Assembly (NCBI GenBank): GCA_045646965.1
Contig: JAZRLR010000002.1
Span: 20,420 to 84,419, forward strand
From: HGM04593 sp045646965
GTDB taxonomy: Bacteria > Bacteroidota > Bacteroidia > Bacteroidales > Bacteroidaceae
Direction of reading: 5' to 3'
DNA length: 64,000 nt
The notes under the pieces are model-generated. The model was not told the DNA's origin. It was given only the letters and a program-made list of their open reading frames with translations, and did no database searches. The translations under genes and the position numbers were made by a program. This document shows, piece after piece, positions 8,672 through 16,128 of the stretch (positions are counted from its first letter, which is position 1; each line of letters opens with the position of its first letter).

Positions 8672-9388
8672 CTATAGTTTGTTCTTCAACAGGTTGCGCA
8701 GTGCTGTGCTCTCCTTTTTGCCCAGGGGAGTGGCGGCAATCAATTGCAGAGCATCGGGGCTGTGCAGGTCGCTTCCCGCCACGGTGTAGAGGTCGTGTGC
8801 TATGAGCCACTCGGCTTTTTTCTGTGCTTCGCGGCCATAAGCTCCTGCAAGCGACATAATATTTAACTGAAACCTTATCCCCTTTTCGTGCAGTTCTTCA
8901 TAGCGTTCCTTGCCCATATAGGCATAGCGCTCGGGGTGGGCAAGCAGGGGGTGATACCCTGCCGACTGTATGCGTTGCAGAGTGCTGTTGAGGTTCATTG
9001 GCGGAGTGAAATACGACGTCTCCACAAGCAGGTGGTTCTTTGTCTCTCCTATGGGAAGAAAATCCTTTGTGCGGAGCAGGCTGTCGAAGCTCTCGTCGAG
9101 CATATACTCTGCTGCGAGGTGCAGGGCAATCGTGCCGCTGTATGCGGCTTGCAGCTCCTCGAGGCGCTGCTGCAGTTTCTCTCGCCCGTTGGGGTAGTCC
9201 TCCATAATGTGAGGCGTGAGCCACAGCTCGGCTATGCCTGCTTTCTCATATTCGGCAAGGGTTTCAACGGCCTCGGCGATGCTCTCTATGCCGTCGTCTA
9301 CCGCGGGCAGCAGGTGCGAGTGATAGTCGCATCCCCCTGCAAGGAGGCCGCTCTCTTTAATGCTTTTCTTTCTTGCAAAAGGCCACAT
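8672..9388 (-). CDS. CpsB/YwqE-type PHP-domain protein-tyrosine phosphatase
   Basis: The 238-residue protein has the PHP metal-site signatures H-S-H at 23-25 with two Asp at 31-32, T-P-H at 58-60, H-P-E-R-Y at 151-155 and G-S-D-L-H-S at 205-210. Enzymes of this family (CpsB, Wzb-equivalents of Gram-positives and Bacteroidetes) dephosphorylate the C-terminal tyrosines of the capsule autokinase. It lies 8 bases downstream of the Wzc-like kinase gene, its likely substrate, so kinase and phosphatase are co-expressed and together set capsule polymerisation and length. Confidence 0.9.
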   Translation of the reverse strand: MWPFARKKSIKESGLLAGGCDYHSHLLPAVDDGIESIAEAVETLAEYEKAGIAELWLTPHIMEDYPNGREKLQQRLEELQAAYSGTIALHLAAEYMLDESFDSLLRTKDFLPIGETKNHLLVETSYFTPPMNLNSTLQRIQSAGYHPLLAHPERYAYMGKERYEELHEKGIRFQLNIMSLAGAYGREAQKKAEWLIAHDLYTVAGSDLHSPDALQLIAATPLGKKESTALRNLLKNKL

Positions 9389-9396
9389 CGGGTGGG

Positions 9397-11781
9397 TTAT
9401 TTCTGTTTGTATCCGTATTTGTAACCGTATCGGTAGCCGTAGCGATAGCTGTATCTGTAACCGTATCGGTAGCCGAACTTGTAGTAGTGGTTGTGGCTGT
9501 ATGTGCCGTTGAGGATTATTGCGAGATTCTTGAATCGCTTATCCTCGTGCATCTTCTCGAGGTCGGTGAGCATAGAACGCTCAAGCAGGCCTGTGCGCAC
9601 TACAAAGAGTGTGTGGTCGGCCTGCAACTCAATGATGTGTGTGTCGGCAACTATCTCCACGGGCGGGCAGTCGATGAGTATGCAACTGTATCTCTTGCGC
9701 ATCTCCTGCATAAGCTCGGCAAAGCGTGAGCTGTTGAGCAACTCGGTGGGGTTGGGGGGGATGGTACCCGCAGGGAGCATATCGAAATTTTCGTATCCGG
9801 GGTAGGCTGTTATGCACTCGTCGATGTTGCCACATTCTCCGCTCAAGTAGTTGCTCAAGCCCTTCTTGGGCGATGATATATAGGCCGATGCCGATGCGTG
9901 GCGCATATCGCCGTCGATGACGAGTATTTTTTCCTCCTTGAGCGCGAGGGTGGCGGCAATGTTCATTGTGAGGAAGGTCTTGCCGCTACCGGGGTTGAAT
10001 GAGGTGAGTATAATTACGTTGCAACCTTTGTCGGAGAGTGTGATGAAGCGCAGGTTGGTGCGCAGCACGCGAAAGGCTTCGTTAATTATGTCTCGTCCGT
10101 GGTTTTTCACAACCAATTTTCTCTCTCCTTTGTTGTTGAGAACTTTTTTTGCCTCTTTTCTGTCTTCGGGCAGGTGCATAGGAATTTCTCCGACGAGGGG
10201 GATTGAGATGCCGTCAAGGTCTTTGCGTCCGCGCAGCTTCTTGTTTGAAAGCTCTTTGAGGAATATTATGATTGTGGGGAGCAGCAGTCCCACTGCAAGT
10301 GCCAGGTTGATGGCGTTTTTCTTGAGCGGTGCCACGGGTGTCCACGAGCTTGACGGGGGAGAAATTATACGTGTGATGCTTGCCGTGAACTCCTTTGAGA
10401 GCCTGTTTTCCTCGCGTTTCTGTAGCAGGAAGAGGTAGAGCGCGTTCTTCACCTTCTGCTGACGCAGGATGTGTTGCAGCCTCTTTGCCTGCTCGGGGCT
10501 CGACTCAAGCGCCTGCGTGCTTTTGCTCTCTATTTTTTTTGCGAGCTTTATTTGCGAGTTTATGGCGGCAATCTCGTTGTCGGCAGCAGTTATGATGTTT
10601 TCTTTCAGCTTTTTGAGACGGTTGTCGTAGTCTTTTACAATGGGGCTTTCGTCGCTGCTGTTTCGTGCAAGCGAGTTTCTGCGTAGCAACGTGCTGTTGT
10701 AATCGCCAATAATTGATTGCACGTCGGCATTTTGTAAGCCTATGTTATTGGGTAGCAGGTAGTTCTTTTTCTCTTGCAGGAGCTCTTTGAGATAGGTCAC
10801 AATCTGCTGCTGATTAGCGAGATCGAGTAATTCTTTTTCCATAGCCTCCTTATCGGTAATCATTCCGCCTCTCGCTTCGCTTACCACCTCTCCGGTCTTT
10901 TGTGTCGAAATCTGTCCGTCGAGTGCCCAGAGCTCTTTCTGCAACAGGTCTATACGGCGGTTGAGGAAGGTGTCGGTGCTCACCACAATCTGGTTCTTGT
11001 CTATGAGCCACTGCTCGTTGTAGATATCGATAATTGTCTTTATGATATCGCGACCGCGTGCTGTGGAGTAGTCTGTCATATGAAGTTTTGCAATTGTGGT
11101 ATTTGAACTTTCGAAATAGGCAGCGAAGCGTGAATAGAAGTTCTCGGTTGTCTCGTTTATGCTGCTTCGTTTTACAAAGATATTTTTTCCGCGGTTTTTA
11201 GTAGATTCGCTGTTAAGATTTGCCACGATGCGGCCTGCGCAGGTGTTTACGGTGTCTCCGTCGGCAGCTCTCACAAAGCCGTCGATAGACTCTTCATCCC
11301 CTTTTCTGATATTCCACATACAGATTTCGCCACCCTCGGTAACCTGCATTGTGAGGCTTGCGCTGACGCTTTTACCCAGGTCGATGAAGTGGAGCTTTGC
11401 GGGAAGGGCTTTCTCATAGATTACAGGGTTGTAGAAATATCCCTCTTCGGTGTATTCCACATTGAGTTCAAGCCTTTTTATTGCCTCAATCATCATTGCA
11501 GGCGATTGCATAGTTTTCAACTCCTCTTCGGCATTGCTGCGGTAGTTGTTGCTGAAACCTGTGAATGTTTTGTCGGACATTCCTTTTTTGTCGTCTTTTA
11601 TGAGGATTGATGCACTACTCACATATACCGGCGGGGTTGTGAGAATGTAGAGCGCTGCCACGGTAAAGGTGGCAACCAACGACATAAGGAACCAGTGCCA
11701 GTTGGCAAGGCACAGGAAAAGGAGGTCTTTTATAGGCAGTGTATTGTCATTTTGCAGATGACTTTTCTGTTTTTTTGCCAT
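9397..11781 (-). CDS. Wzc-like polysaccharide co-polymerase and bacterial tyrosine kinase
   Basis: The 794-residue protein has an inner-membrane Wzz domain between TM1 (about 28-48) and TM2 (about 491-511), with a long periplasmic coiled region between them. A cytoplasmic BY-kinase domain follows: Walker A N-P-G-S-G-K-T (about 596-602), Walker A' V-I-D-G-D-M-R (621-627) and Walker B I-L-I-D-C (701-705). The last 34 residues contain 14 tyrosines alternating with Arg, Gly and Lys: the autophosphorylation cluster. Trans-phosphorylation of that tail and its removal by the adjacent PHP phosphatase are known to control capsule export in this family. The unusual point is that the tail is encoded by short tandem DNA repeats. 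The gene lies 10 bases downstream of the Wza-like gene. Confidence 0.93.
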   Translation of the reverse strand: MAKKQKSHLQNDNTLPIKDLLFLCLANWHWFLMSLVATFTVAALYILTTPPVYVSSASILIKDDKKGMSDKTFTGFSNNYRSNAEEELKTMQSPAMMIEAIKRLELNVEYTEEGYFYNPVIYEKALPAKLHFIDLGKSVSASLTMQVTEGGEICMWNIRKGDEESIDGFVRAADGDTVNTCAGRIVANLNSESTKNRGKNIFVKRSSINETTENFYSRFAAYFESSNTTIAKLHMTDYSTARGRDIIKTIIDIYNEQWLIDKNQIVVSTDTFLNRRIDLLQKELWALDGQISTQKTGEVVSEARGGMITDKEAMEKELLDLANQQQIVTYLKELLQEKKNYLLPNNIGLQNADVQSIIGDYNSTLLRRNSLARNSSDESPIVKDYDNRLKKLKENIITAADNEIAAINSQIKLAKKIESKSTQALESSPEQAKRLQHILRQQKVKNALYLFLLQKREENRLSKEFTASITRIISPPSSSWTPVAPLKKNAINLALAVGLLLPTIIIFLKELSNKKLRGRKDLDGISIPLVGEIPMHLPEDRKEAKKVLNNKGERKLVVKNHGRDIINEAFRVLRTNLRFITLSDKGCNVIILTSFNPGSGKTFLTMNIAATLALKEEKILVIDGDMRHASASAYISSPKKGLSNYLSGECGNIDECITAYPGYENFDMLPAGTIPPNPTELLNSSRFAELMQEMRKRYSCILIDCPPVEIVADTHIIELQADHTLFVVRTGLLERSMLTDLEKMHEDKRFKNLAIILNGTYSHNHYYKFGYRYGYRYSYRYGYRYGYKYGYKQK
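9421..9474. repeat. 18-bp repeats encoding the tyrosine tail of the capsule kinase
   Basis: GTAACCGTATCGGTAGCC occurs exactly at 9421-9438 and again at 9457-9474. The 18 bases between them (9439-9456) are a diverged copy, and related but weaker units flank the block. The unit is a multiple of three, so gain or loss of a copy would add or remove six residues (three tyrosines) without a frameshift. The repeats lie in the last 25 codons of the Wzc-like gene. Confidence 0.85.
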
Positions 11782-11791
11782 TGTGTGGTTT

Positions 11792-12571
11792 TTAACGATT
11801 CCCGATAAATGTTGTAAGCGACATTACCAAAGATGCCAGCGACATCCAGAACGATGTCGAACGCAGTGTGTTGCCGTTTATACTGCTCTCGCCTGCGCGT
11901 TTGCTGTTGGGCTTCACATATACGATGTCGTTTTGCTGTATGTAATAGGCTGGTGATGAGTTTATGCTCTCGGTTGATGTGAGGTCTATTTCGTAGAACT
12001 TTTGCTTGTCGCCCTCCTGACGTATAACTGTAACGTTGTTGCGGAGACCGTTGATATTTAGGTCGCCCACCATAGCTATGGCGTCTATGATTGTGACAAG
12101 GTCTTTCTCTATTTTGTGCTTGCCGGGACGGCCCACCTCGCCGAGTGCCGTGAACTCCTGGTTGCCGTACTCAACGATTACCACGGCGTCGAGTATCAGT
12201 TTTCTGCTGATTATTTCGCTTTTTATGTACTCGGCAACCTCTTCGCGTGTCTTGCCTTCGATGTTTAGCTTGCCAAGCTCGGGGAAGTCGATGAATCCAA
12301 AGCTGTCGATGGTATAGAAGGCGCTGCCTCCCGATGATGTGTCACTTCCTTGTCTGCTTGTGGTGAGGTTGTAGGGTGCGGCGAGTTCTGCGTCTTTGCT
12401 GTGCACGCTGATTGAGATTTTGTCGCCGGGTTGCATCTTGATTTTGTTCACCAAAGTAGTGACGTTTTTGCTGTCGCCTGCTTTTGCATCCTGAAAGTAA
12501 GTGATTTTCTTTGTCGATGAGCATCCCACGAGCATCGTGGCGATGACGAGTAGTGTAAGTAATTTCTTCAT
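11792..12571 (-). CDS. Wza-like polysaccharide export lipoprotein
   Basis: The 259-residue protein starts with a lipoprotein signal ending in L-V-G-C (Cys17). It continues with a polysaccharide-export domain (M-Q-P-G-D-K-I-S-I-x-V near residue 45) and an SLBB-type region (G-E-V-G-R-P-G-K-H-K-I, about 140-150). A C-terminal hydrophobic segment (about 235-255) may form the outer-membrane helix. It would form the outer-membrane exit of the capsule machine and dock to the Wzc-like protein encoded 10 bases downstream. It is the first gene after the UpxY antiterminator, with a 27-base gap, as in many Bacteroidales capsule loci. Confidence 0.9.
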   Translation of the reverse strand: MKKLLTLLVIATMLVGCSSTKKITYFQDAKAGDSKNVTTLVNKIKMQPGDKISISVHSKDAELAAPYNLTTSRQGSDTSSGGSAFYTIDSFGFIDFPELGKLNIEGKTREEVAEYIKSEIISRKLILDAVVIVEYGNQEFTALGEVGRPGKHKIEKDLVTIIDAIAMVGDLNINGLRNNVTVIRQEGDKQKFYEIDLTSTESINSSPAYYIQQNDIVYVKPNSKRAGESSINGNTLRSTSFWMSLASLVMSLTTFIGNR

Positions 12572-12598
12572 ATCGTCTGTTTTTTTTGTTTTTCTATG

Positions 12599-13171
12599 CT
12601 AAAGTACCTCTATGAGGTCGGGGGTAATCTCTGCGTTTATTGCGACAGCGGCAAGCCCTTCGATGAGTACCACGACGCGACGGCGACGTTTGCCCTTTAT
12701 TTTCACAAAAACACCCTCTATGCCATCGAATGTGCCGCCGTGAATGCGCACTTTTGTCCCTTTTGTGAGGTCGGCCTCATCGGCCGATAGGTAGCTTATG
12801 TCGTCGATGCGTGCCTGTGTGACGCTTATGAACTGCTCCATTTCTTTGTCGGGGACGGTGATGGGGAGGTTTTTGCCGTTTACGGGGCGTGTGCAGAACT
12901 GCAGAAAGTCGGCGCCTTGCTTTACGCTCTTGATTATCTCTTTTGTGGTGTGGACAAATATCAGATTATGCACCGCGGGAATGAGCTCTTTGCGCTTTTG
13001 TCCTTTTCTTTCAACGATGGCTTTTGTCATCGGGACAAAATTTTCGATACCTTTTGCGTTGAGAAAATCTCTGGCCTTGAGCTCTCTACGATAGGGGGCG
13101 CTCATTGCAAACCACTCAATTTTGCTCTCTCCGTTATTTGTCGCCGTAAAGGGTTGTTCGCTGAAGGGCAT
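12599..13171 (-). CDS. UpxY-family transcription antiterminator (NusG paralogue)
   Basis: The 190-residue protein has an NGN domain (about 18-125, starting W-F-A-M-S-A-P-Y-R-R-E). A KOW domain follows (about 133-165, with T-K-V-R-I-H-G-G-T-F-D-G-I-E-G-V). This is the layout of NusG and of the UpxY proteins that head each capsule operon in Bacteroides. UpxY family members load on RNA polymerase at their own operon's leader and prevent early termination. It is the first gene after the promoter and is preceded by a leader of about 175 bases. No UpxZ-type inhibitor gene is visible next to it. Confidence 0.9.
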   Translation of the reverse strand: MPFSEQPFTATNNGESKIEWFAMSAPYRRELKARDFLNAKGIENFVPMTKAIVERKGQKRKELIPAVHNLIFVHTTKEIIKSVKQGADFLQFCTRPVNGKNLPITVPDKEMEQFISVTQARIDDISYLSADEADLTKGTKVRIHGGTFDGIEGVFVKIKGKRRRRVVVLIEGLAAVAINAEITPDLIEVL

Positions 13172-13182
13172 ACTTCGGGCTC

Positions 13183-13207
13183 CTCAATGTATGATTAATA
13201 CATTGAG
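13183..13207 (-). promoter_or_regulatory. upxY leader: Perfect 10-bp inverted repeat in the upxY leader, next to its ribosome-binding site
   Basis: The arms CTCAATGTAT (13183-13192) and ATACATTGAG (13198-13207) are exact reverse complements around a 5-base loop. In the minus-strand RNA the 3' arm ends in GAG of GAGGAG, a Shine-Dalgarno-like purine run about 9 bases before the upxY ATG. The 5' arm and loop contain the complete mini-ORF ATG-TAT-TAA. The structure could gate upxY translation. It is too small and too close to the gene to be an invertible promoter. Confidence 0.55.
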
Positions 13208-13351
13208 TTATAATTAGTTAGGTTGTGAAAGATTGTTATGACGAGGGAATTTGCAGGGAAATGCTCTTGTGAGGTAGCGCTCTTTGAACCTTGTGAAGCG
13301 ACAATCCCGTCAAGCGTTTTTTGCGGTCTCCCCCGTTGCAATCTGTATATG

Positions 13352-13383
13352 CAAAGATAATCAACTTGTTGTAAATAAACAAA
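13352..13383 (-). promoter_or_regulatory. Capsule operon promoter
   Basis: On the minus strand, a -33 TTTG (13380-13383) and a -7 TATCTTTG (13352-13359) are separated by exactly 20 bases. This fits the Bacteroidetes primary sigma consensus TTTG-N19-21-TAnnTTTG. It is the only good match between the capsule genes and the neighbouring methyltransferase gene, and would give a leader of about 175 bases in front of upxY. Confidence 0.8.
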
Positions 13384-13465
13384 TATTACGGGTTCTATTT
13401 GTGGTGCGCGTAGTTTGTGGGGAAAGTGGCTTTGTAAAACTTTTTTACAGGAAAATTTAGAAATA

Positions 13466-14197
13466 TTACGCTTTTATGGTAAGGCGGGCGAGGTAGTCGT
13501 AATGTTCTCCGTCGAGGCATTTCTCGCAGTTGAAACCGTGCTCTTCGGCATACATAGAGAGTGTGTCGAAGTCTATGTAGAGCCAGTCGAAAGGCTCGCT
13601 TGTGGTGTTGCGGTAACGCATCTTGTAGTCTACCTCGCCATAGTAGCCTGCGGCAAGGTTTATATCCATAGAGCCGTCGTCGTTCATAAAGATATATCTT
13701 ATGTCCGACGAGTCGAGCAGAATCTGTCCGCCGGGCGCAAGCAGGCGCTTTGCGCTGCGGAAGAAACTTGCGAGGTTCTCGGTTTTGCCCACGATGCCTA
13801 TTCCGTTCATAGCGAGGAGTATGGTGTCGAATTTCTCGCTGAATCTCTCGTCGAAGAAATTGATTGTGCGGGCGTCGATGCCGCGCTCTTTCATTACATT
13901 TGTAGAGAGTTCCGAGATGTCGATGGCGACCACTTCGTGGCCGCGGCTTTTCAGCTCTACGCTGTGGCAGCCCGAACCCGCCCCCACGTCGAGGATGCGC
14001 CCTTTACAGAGTTCTATAGCTTTCTGCTCCTGCGGCGGCATCTCGTCGATACTCCTAAAGAGTGTTTCCACGGGTATCTCGTCTTCGTAAAACATCGATG
14101 AGAAGACGCGCAGTTTGCCGGCTTTGTCTTTCTTGTAGTACTCTTCGATGGCTCTGCCCATCGCGTCTTTCTCTTTTTCGATGATTGTGCTGCTCAT
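13466..14197 (-). CDS. Class I SAM-dependent methyltransferase
   Basis: The 243-residue protein has motif I V-G-A-G-S-G at 71-76, an acidic residue (Asp93) ending the second strand for ribose binding, and a motif with L-L-A-P-G-G-Q-I-L-L-D. This is the standard Rossmann methyltransferase order. The substrate cannot be told. It is the last gene of a minus-strand set with a heptosyltransferase and a DUF4254 gene, which suggests, but does not prove, a role in surface glycan modification. A compact hairpin sits 8 bases before the start codon. Confidence 0.8.
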   Translation of the reverse strand: MSSTIIEKEKDAMGRAIEEYYKKDKAGKLRVFSSMFYEDEIPVETLFRSIDEMPPQEQKAIELCKGRILDVGAGSGCHSVELKSRGHEVVAIDISELSTNVMKERGIDARTINFFDERFSEKFDTILLAMNGIGIVGKTENLASFFRSAKRLLAPGGQILLDSSDIRYIFMNDDGSMDINLAAGYYGEVDYKMRYRNTTSEPFDWLYIDFDTLSMYAEEHGFNCEKCLDGEHYDYLARLTIKA

Positions 14198-14205
14198 AAT
14201 AAATT

Positions 14206-14223
14206 GCCCGCTATGATGCGGGC
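14206..14223 (-). promoter_or_regulatory. GC-rich intercistronic hairpin before the methyltransferase gene
   Basis: GCCCGC (14206-14211) and GCGGGC (14218-14223) form a 6-bp stem with a 6-base loop between the heptosyltransferase stop and the methyltransferase start. No U-tract follows on the minus strand, so it looks more like an RNA-processing or attenuation structure than a strong terminator. Confidence 0.35.
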
Positions 14224-14233
14224 TTTCAATGGG

Positions 14234-15292
14234 TTATAATCCTATTCTTTTTAAAATTTTCTTTGCGACCTCTGCAGGGGCAATCTCCATACAGGGGTAG
14301 TTGCCGTGTATGCAGGGTTTGTTTCCAAAGATGGAGCAGGGGCGGCAGGGTAGCGGCAACTCTACGCAGTCCTCTGTTTTTTGGTTCCACCCCAAAAAAC
14401 CAGCAAGAGGCGAGGTGGCGCCCCAAATGGATATCGCGGGCGTTCCTGTGAGCGATGCCATATGCATATTTGCCGAGTCCATACATACCATTGCGTCGAG
14501 GTGGCTTATGAGGCGCAGCTCGCCGTTGAAATTTGTGCGGCCGATGAACGAAATGACATTGGGGAATTCGGCACACCATTTGTTCACAACCTCCTCCTCT
14601 TGTGCTCCGTTTCCGAAGCAGAAGATCTTCACTCTCTTCTGTTGTGACAATATGGCGATAGTCTCGCGCATCTTCTCAATGGGGTATATCTTGCCACGGT
14701 GCGCAGCAAAGGGGGCTATGCCCACCCACTTGTGGTCTCCTTTTGGGGGAATTATGTTTGAGAATTCCGAGATGTCGCCTTTTCCTTTGCCGAAGAGTGA
14801 GGTGAATTCGGGTGTGAAGGGCATTCCGAGGCGTGTGAAGACATCGCGGTAACGCTCAAAAGTGCTCTTCAGCTGCTCTTGAACTTTGTTCTTGCGACGT
14901 GTGAGTCTTTTCTTCTCGCTGCGCCCTTTGATAATGTTTGCAACCTTTGCGCCGCCAAGCACGGCAAAGTATGTGCGCAGAATCTTTGTGCGAAGTACGT
15001 CGTGCAGGTCGGCAACGCGGTCGGGGGCGTGCTTCGAGAGCTCTTTGTAGAGCTTGAAGAGGCCGCCCAGGCCTTTGTATTTGTCTAAATTTATTCCGAT
15101 GAAATGGAGGTTTTCGGGCTTGTCGATGAAGAATTGGCCGAATCGCTCGCGGCTCACAAAAATGAACTTGTCATCGGGGTATGTGCGTGCAAGCGAGTAT
15201 AGCAATGGAATTGTCATTGCTATATCGCCTACCGCTGAAAATCTTGTAATAAGTACAGTGTGTGGTGCGGAATTATTTCTTGCCTGCGCCAT
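14234..15292 (-). CDS. Glycosyltransferase family 9 (ADP-heptose:LPS heptosyltransferase-like)
   Basis: The 352-residue GT-B enzyme begins with V-L-I-T-R-F-S-A-V-G-D-I-A-M-T-I-P, the GT9 acceptor-side motif. The C-terminal half has S-L-T-G-T-P-A-I-S-I-W-G-A-T-S, the donor-site motif of heptosyltransferases. It likely adds heptose to the lipid A-core or to a related glycan at the inner face of the inner membrane. Its start overlaps the DUF4254 gene by 20 bases, so the two are probably translated together. The real sugar could differ from heptose, since GT9 members in Bacteroidetes are varied. Confidence 0.88.
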   Translation of the reverse strand: MAQARNNSAPHTVLITRFSAVGDIAMTIPLLYSLARTYPDDKFIFVSRERFGQFFIDKPENLHFIGINLDKYKGLGGLFKLYKELSKHAPDRVADLHDVLRTKILRTYFAVLGGAKVANIIKGRSEKKRLTRRKNKVQEQLKSTFERYRDVFTRLGMPFTPEFTSLFGKGKGDISEFSNIIPPKGDHKWVGIAPFAAHRGKIYPIEKMRETIAILSQQKRVKIFCFGNGAQEEEVVNKWCAEFPNVISFIGRTNFNGELRLISHLDAMVCMDSANMHMASLTGTPAISIWGATSPLAGFLGWNQKTEDCVELPLPCRPCSIFGNKPCIHGNYPCMEIAPAEVAKKILKRIGL

Positions 15293-15887
15293 AGAGTACG
15301 GGGTTAAGAGCCGGGTCGTTGTACATCTTCATCTGACGATATACTTTCATATATTTGCGGCCGGCCTCGATGTCTTCGAGCAACTGTCCGATTGAAATTG
15401 TCATATCTTTATACTGCTCAAGAAGCACGTCGAGCTTTGCCTGGCACTTTGCAAGGTGCTCTGCATCAACGTCTGTGCGGTTTACCTCCTCCTGCATATG
15501 GTATATCTTGAGCGAGAGGATAGAGTAACGGTCCACTGCCCAAGCGGGGCTCTCGGTGTTGATAGTTGCGTTCTCGGCAACTTTTACATCTTTGTAAAGG
15601 TCGAGGAAATAGCTGTCGATAAGCTCTACGAGGTCGGTTCTGTCCTGGTTCGACTTGTCGATGCGGCGTTTGAGTGTAAGCGCCTCTACGGGGTCGATGT
15701 TCGGGTCGCGGATAATATCCTCAAAGTGCCACTGAACTGTGTCTATCCAGCACTTGAGATAGAGGTAGTACTCGATGCTTTTTACGGGATAGGGGTTGTT
15801 TATGGGAGTATCCACGTTGTCGGTCTTGTGATAATCCTCGATAGCCTGATTGAAGATAGGCCAGCTCATTTCGGTGAACTTTTTCAT
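15273..15887 (-). CDS. DUF4254 family protein
   Basis: The 204-residue protein is soluble and largely helical, with no signal peptide or membrane segment. It carries conserved-looking W-H-F-E-D and R-D-P-N-I-D-P segments near residues 52-66, followed by K-R-R-I-D-x-S-N-Q-x-R-x-D-L-V-E. I recognise it as DUF4254, a Bacteroidetes family often encoded directly before a GT9 heptosyltransferase. Here the two genes overlap by 20 bases. A role as a partner or regulator of the glycosyltransferase is inferred from this linkage only. It is the first gene after a consensus promoter. Confidence 0.8.
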   Translation of the reverse strand: MKKFTEMSWPIFNQAIEDYHKTDNVDTPINNPYPVKSIEYYLYLKCWIDTVQWHFEDIIRDPNIDPVEALTLKRRIDKSNQDRTDLVELIDSYFLDLYKDVKVAENATINTESPAWAVDRYSILSLKIYHMQEEVNRTDVDAEHLAKCQAKLDVLLEQYKDMTISIGQLLEDIEAGRKYMKVYRQMKMYNDPALNPVLYGAGKK

Positions 15888-15960
15888 AATTTATCTGTTT
15901 ATAGTCGGTTAATTCTTATAATTGGTACAAAGTTCCCAATTTTACCTAAAATAATCAAGG

Positions 15961-15992
15961 CAAAACTAAAGAAAGTTTACGATATAGGCAAA
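15961..15992 (-). promoter_or_regulatory. Promoter of the DUF4254-GT9-methyltransferase operon
   Basis: On the minus strand, TTTG (15989-15992) and TAGTTTTG (15961-15968) are separated by 20 bases, a full match to the Bacteroidetes consensus. The start codon is about 75 bases downstream. No clear promoter for pdxB was found on the plus strand of the same gap (15888-16128). Confidence 0.75.
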
Positions 15993-16128
15993 CTTTATCC
16001 CAAAACTATTTGCGCTTTGGCCGAATATCTGCTTTGTGGGGCATAAAAAAACGTGCAGACTTGTTTTTGTGCGTTCACTTTTGTTTCTTTGTTGCGGCTT
16101 TGAAAAAGGACAATTTATTGTAACGACG

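Noticed and set aside
13183..13383. Invertible capsule promoter
   Set aside because: The only inverted repeat is a 10-bp stem with a 5-base loop downstream of the promoter. No inverted repeats flank the promoter and no recombinase gene is present.
13433..13449. TGTAAAA/TTTTACA stem after the methyltransferase gene as a terminator
   Set aside because: The 7-bp stem is AT-only with a 3-base loop and no following U-tract, so it is too weak to call.
13382..13470. Direct repeat AAATATTACG at about 13381 and 13461 as a possible attachment site pair
   Set aside because: It is only 10 bases, AT-rich, encloses no gene, and one copy overlaps the 3' end of the methyltransferase gene.
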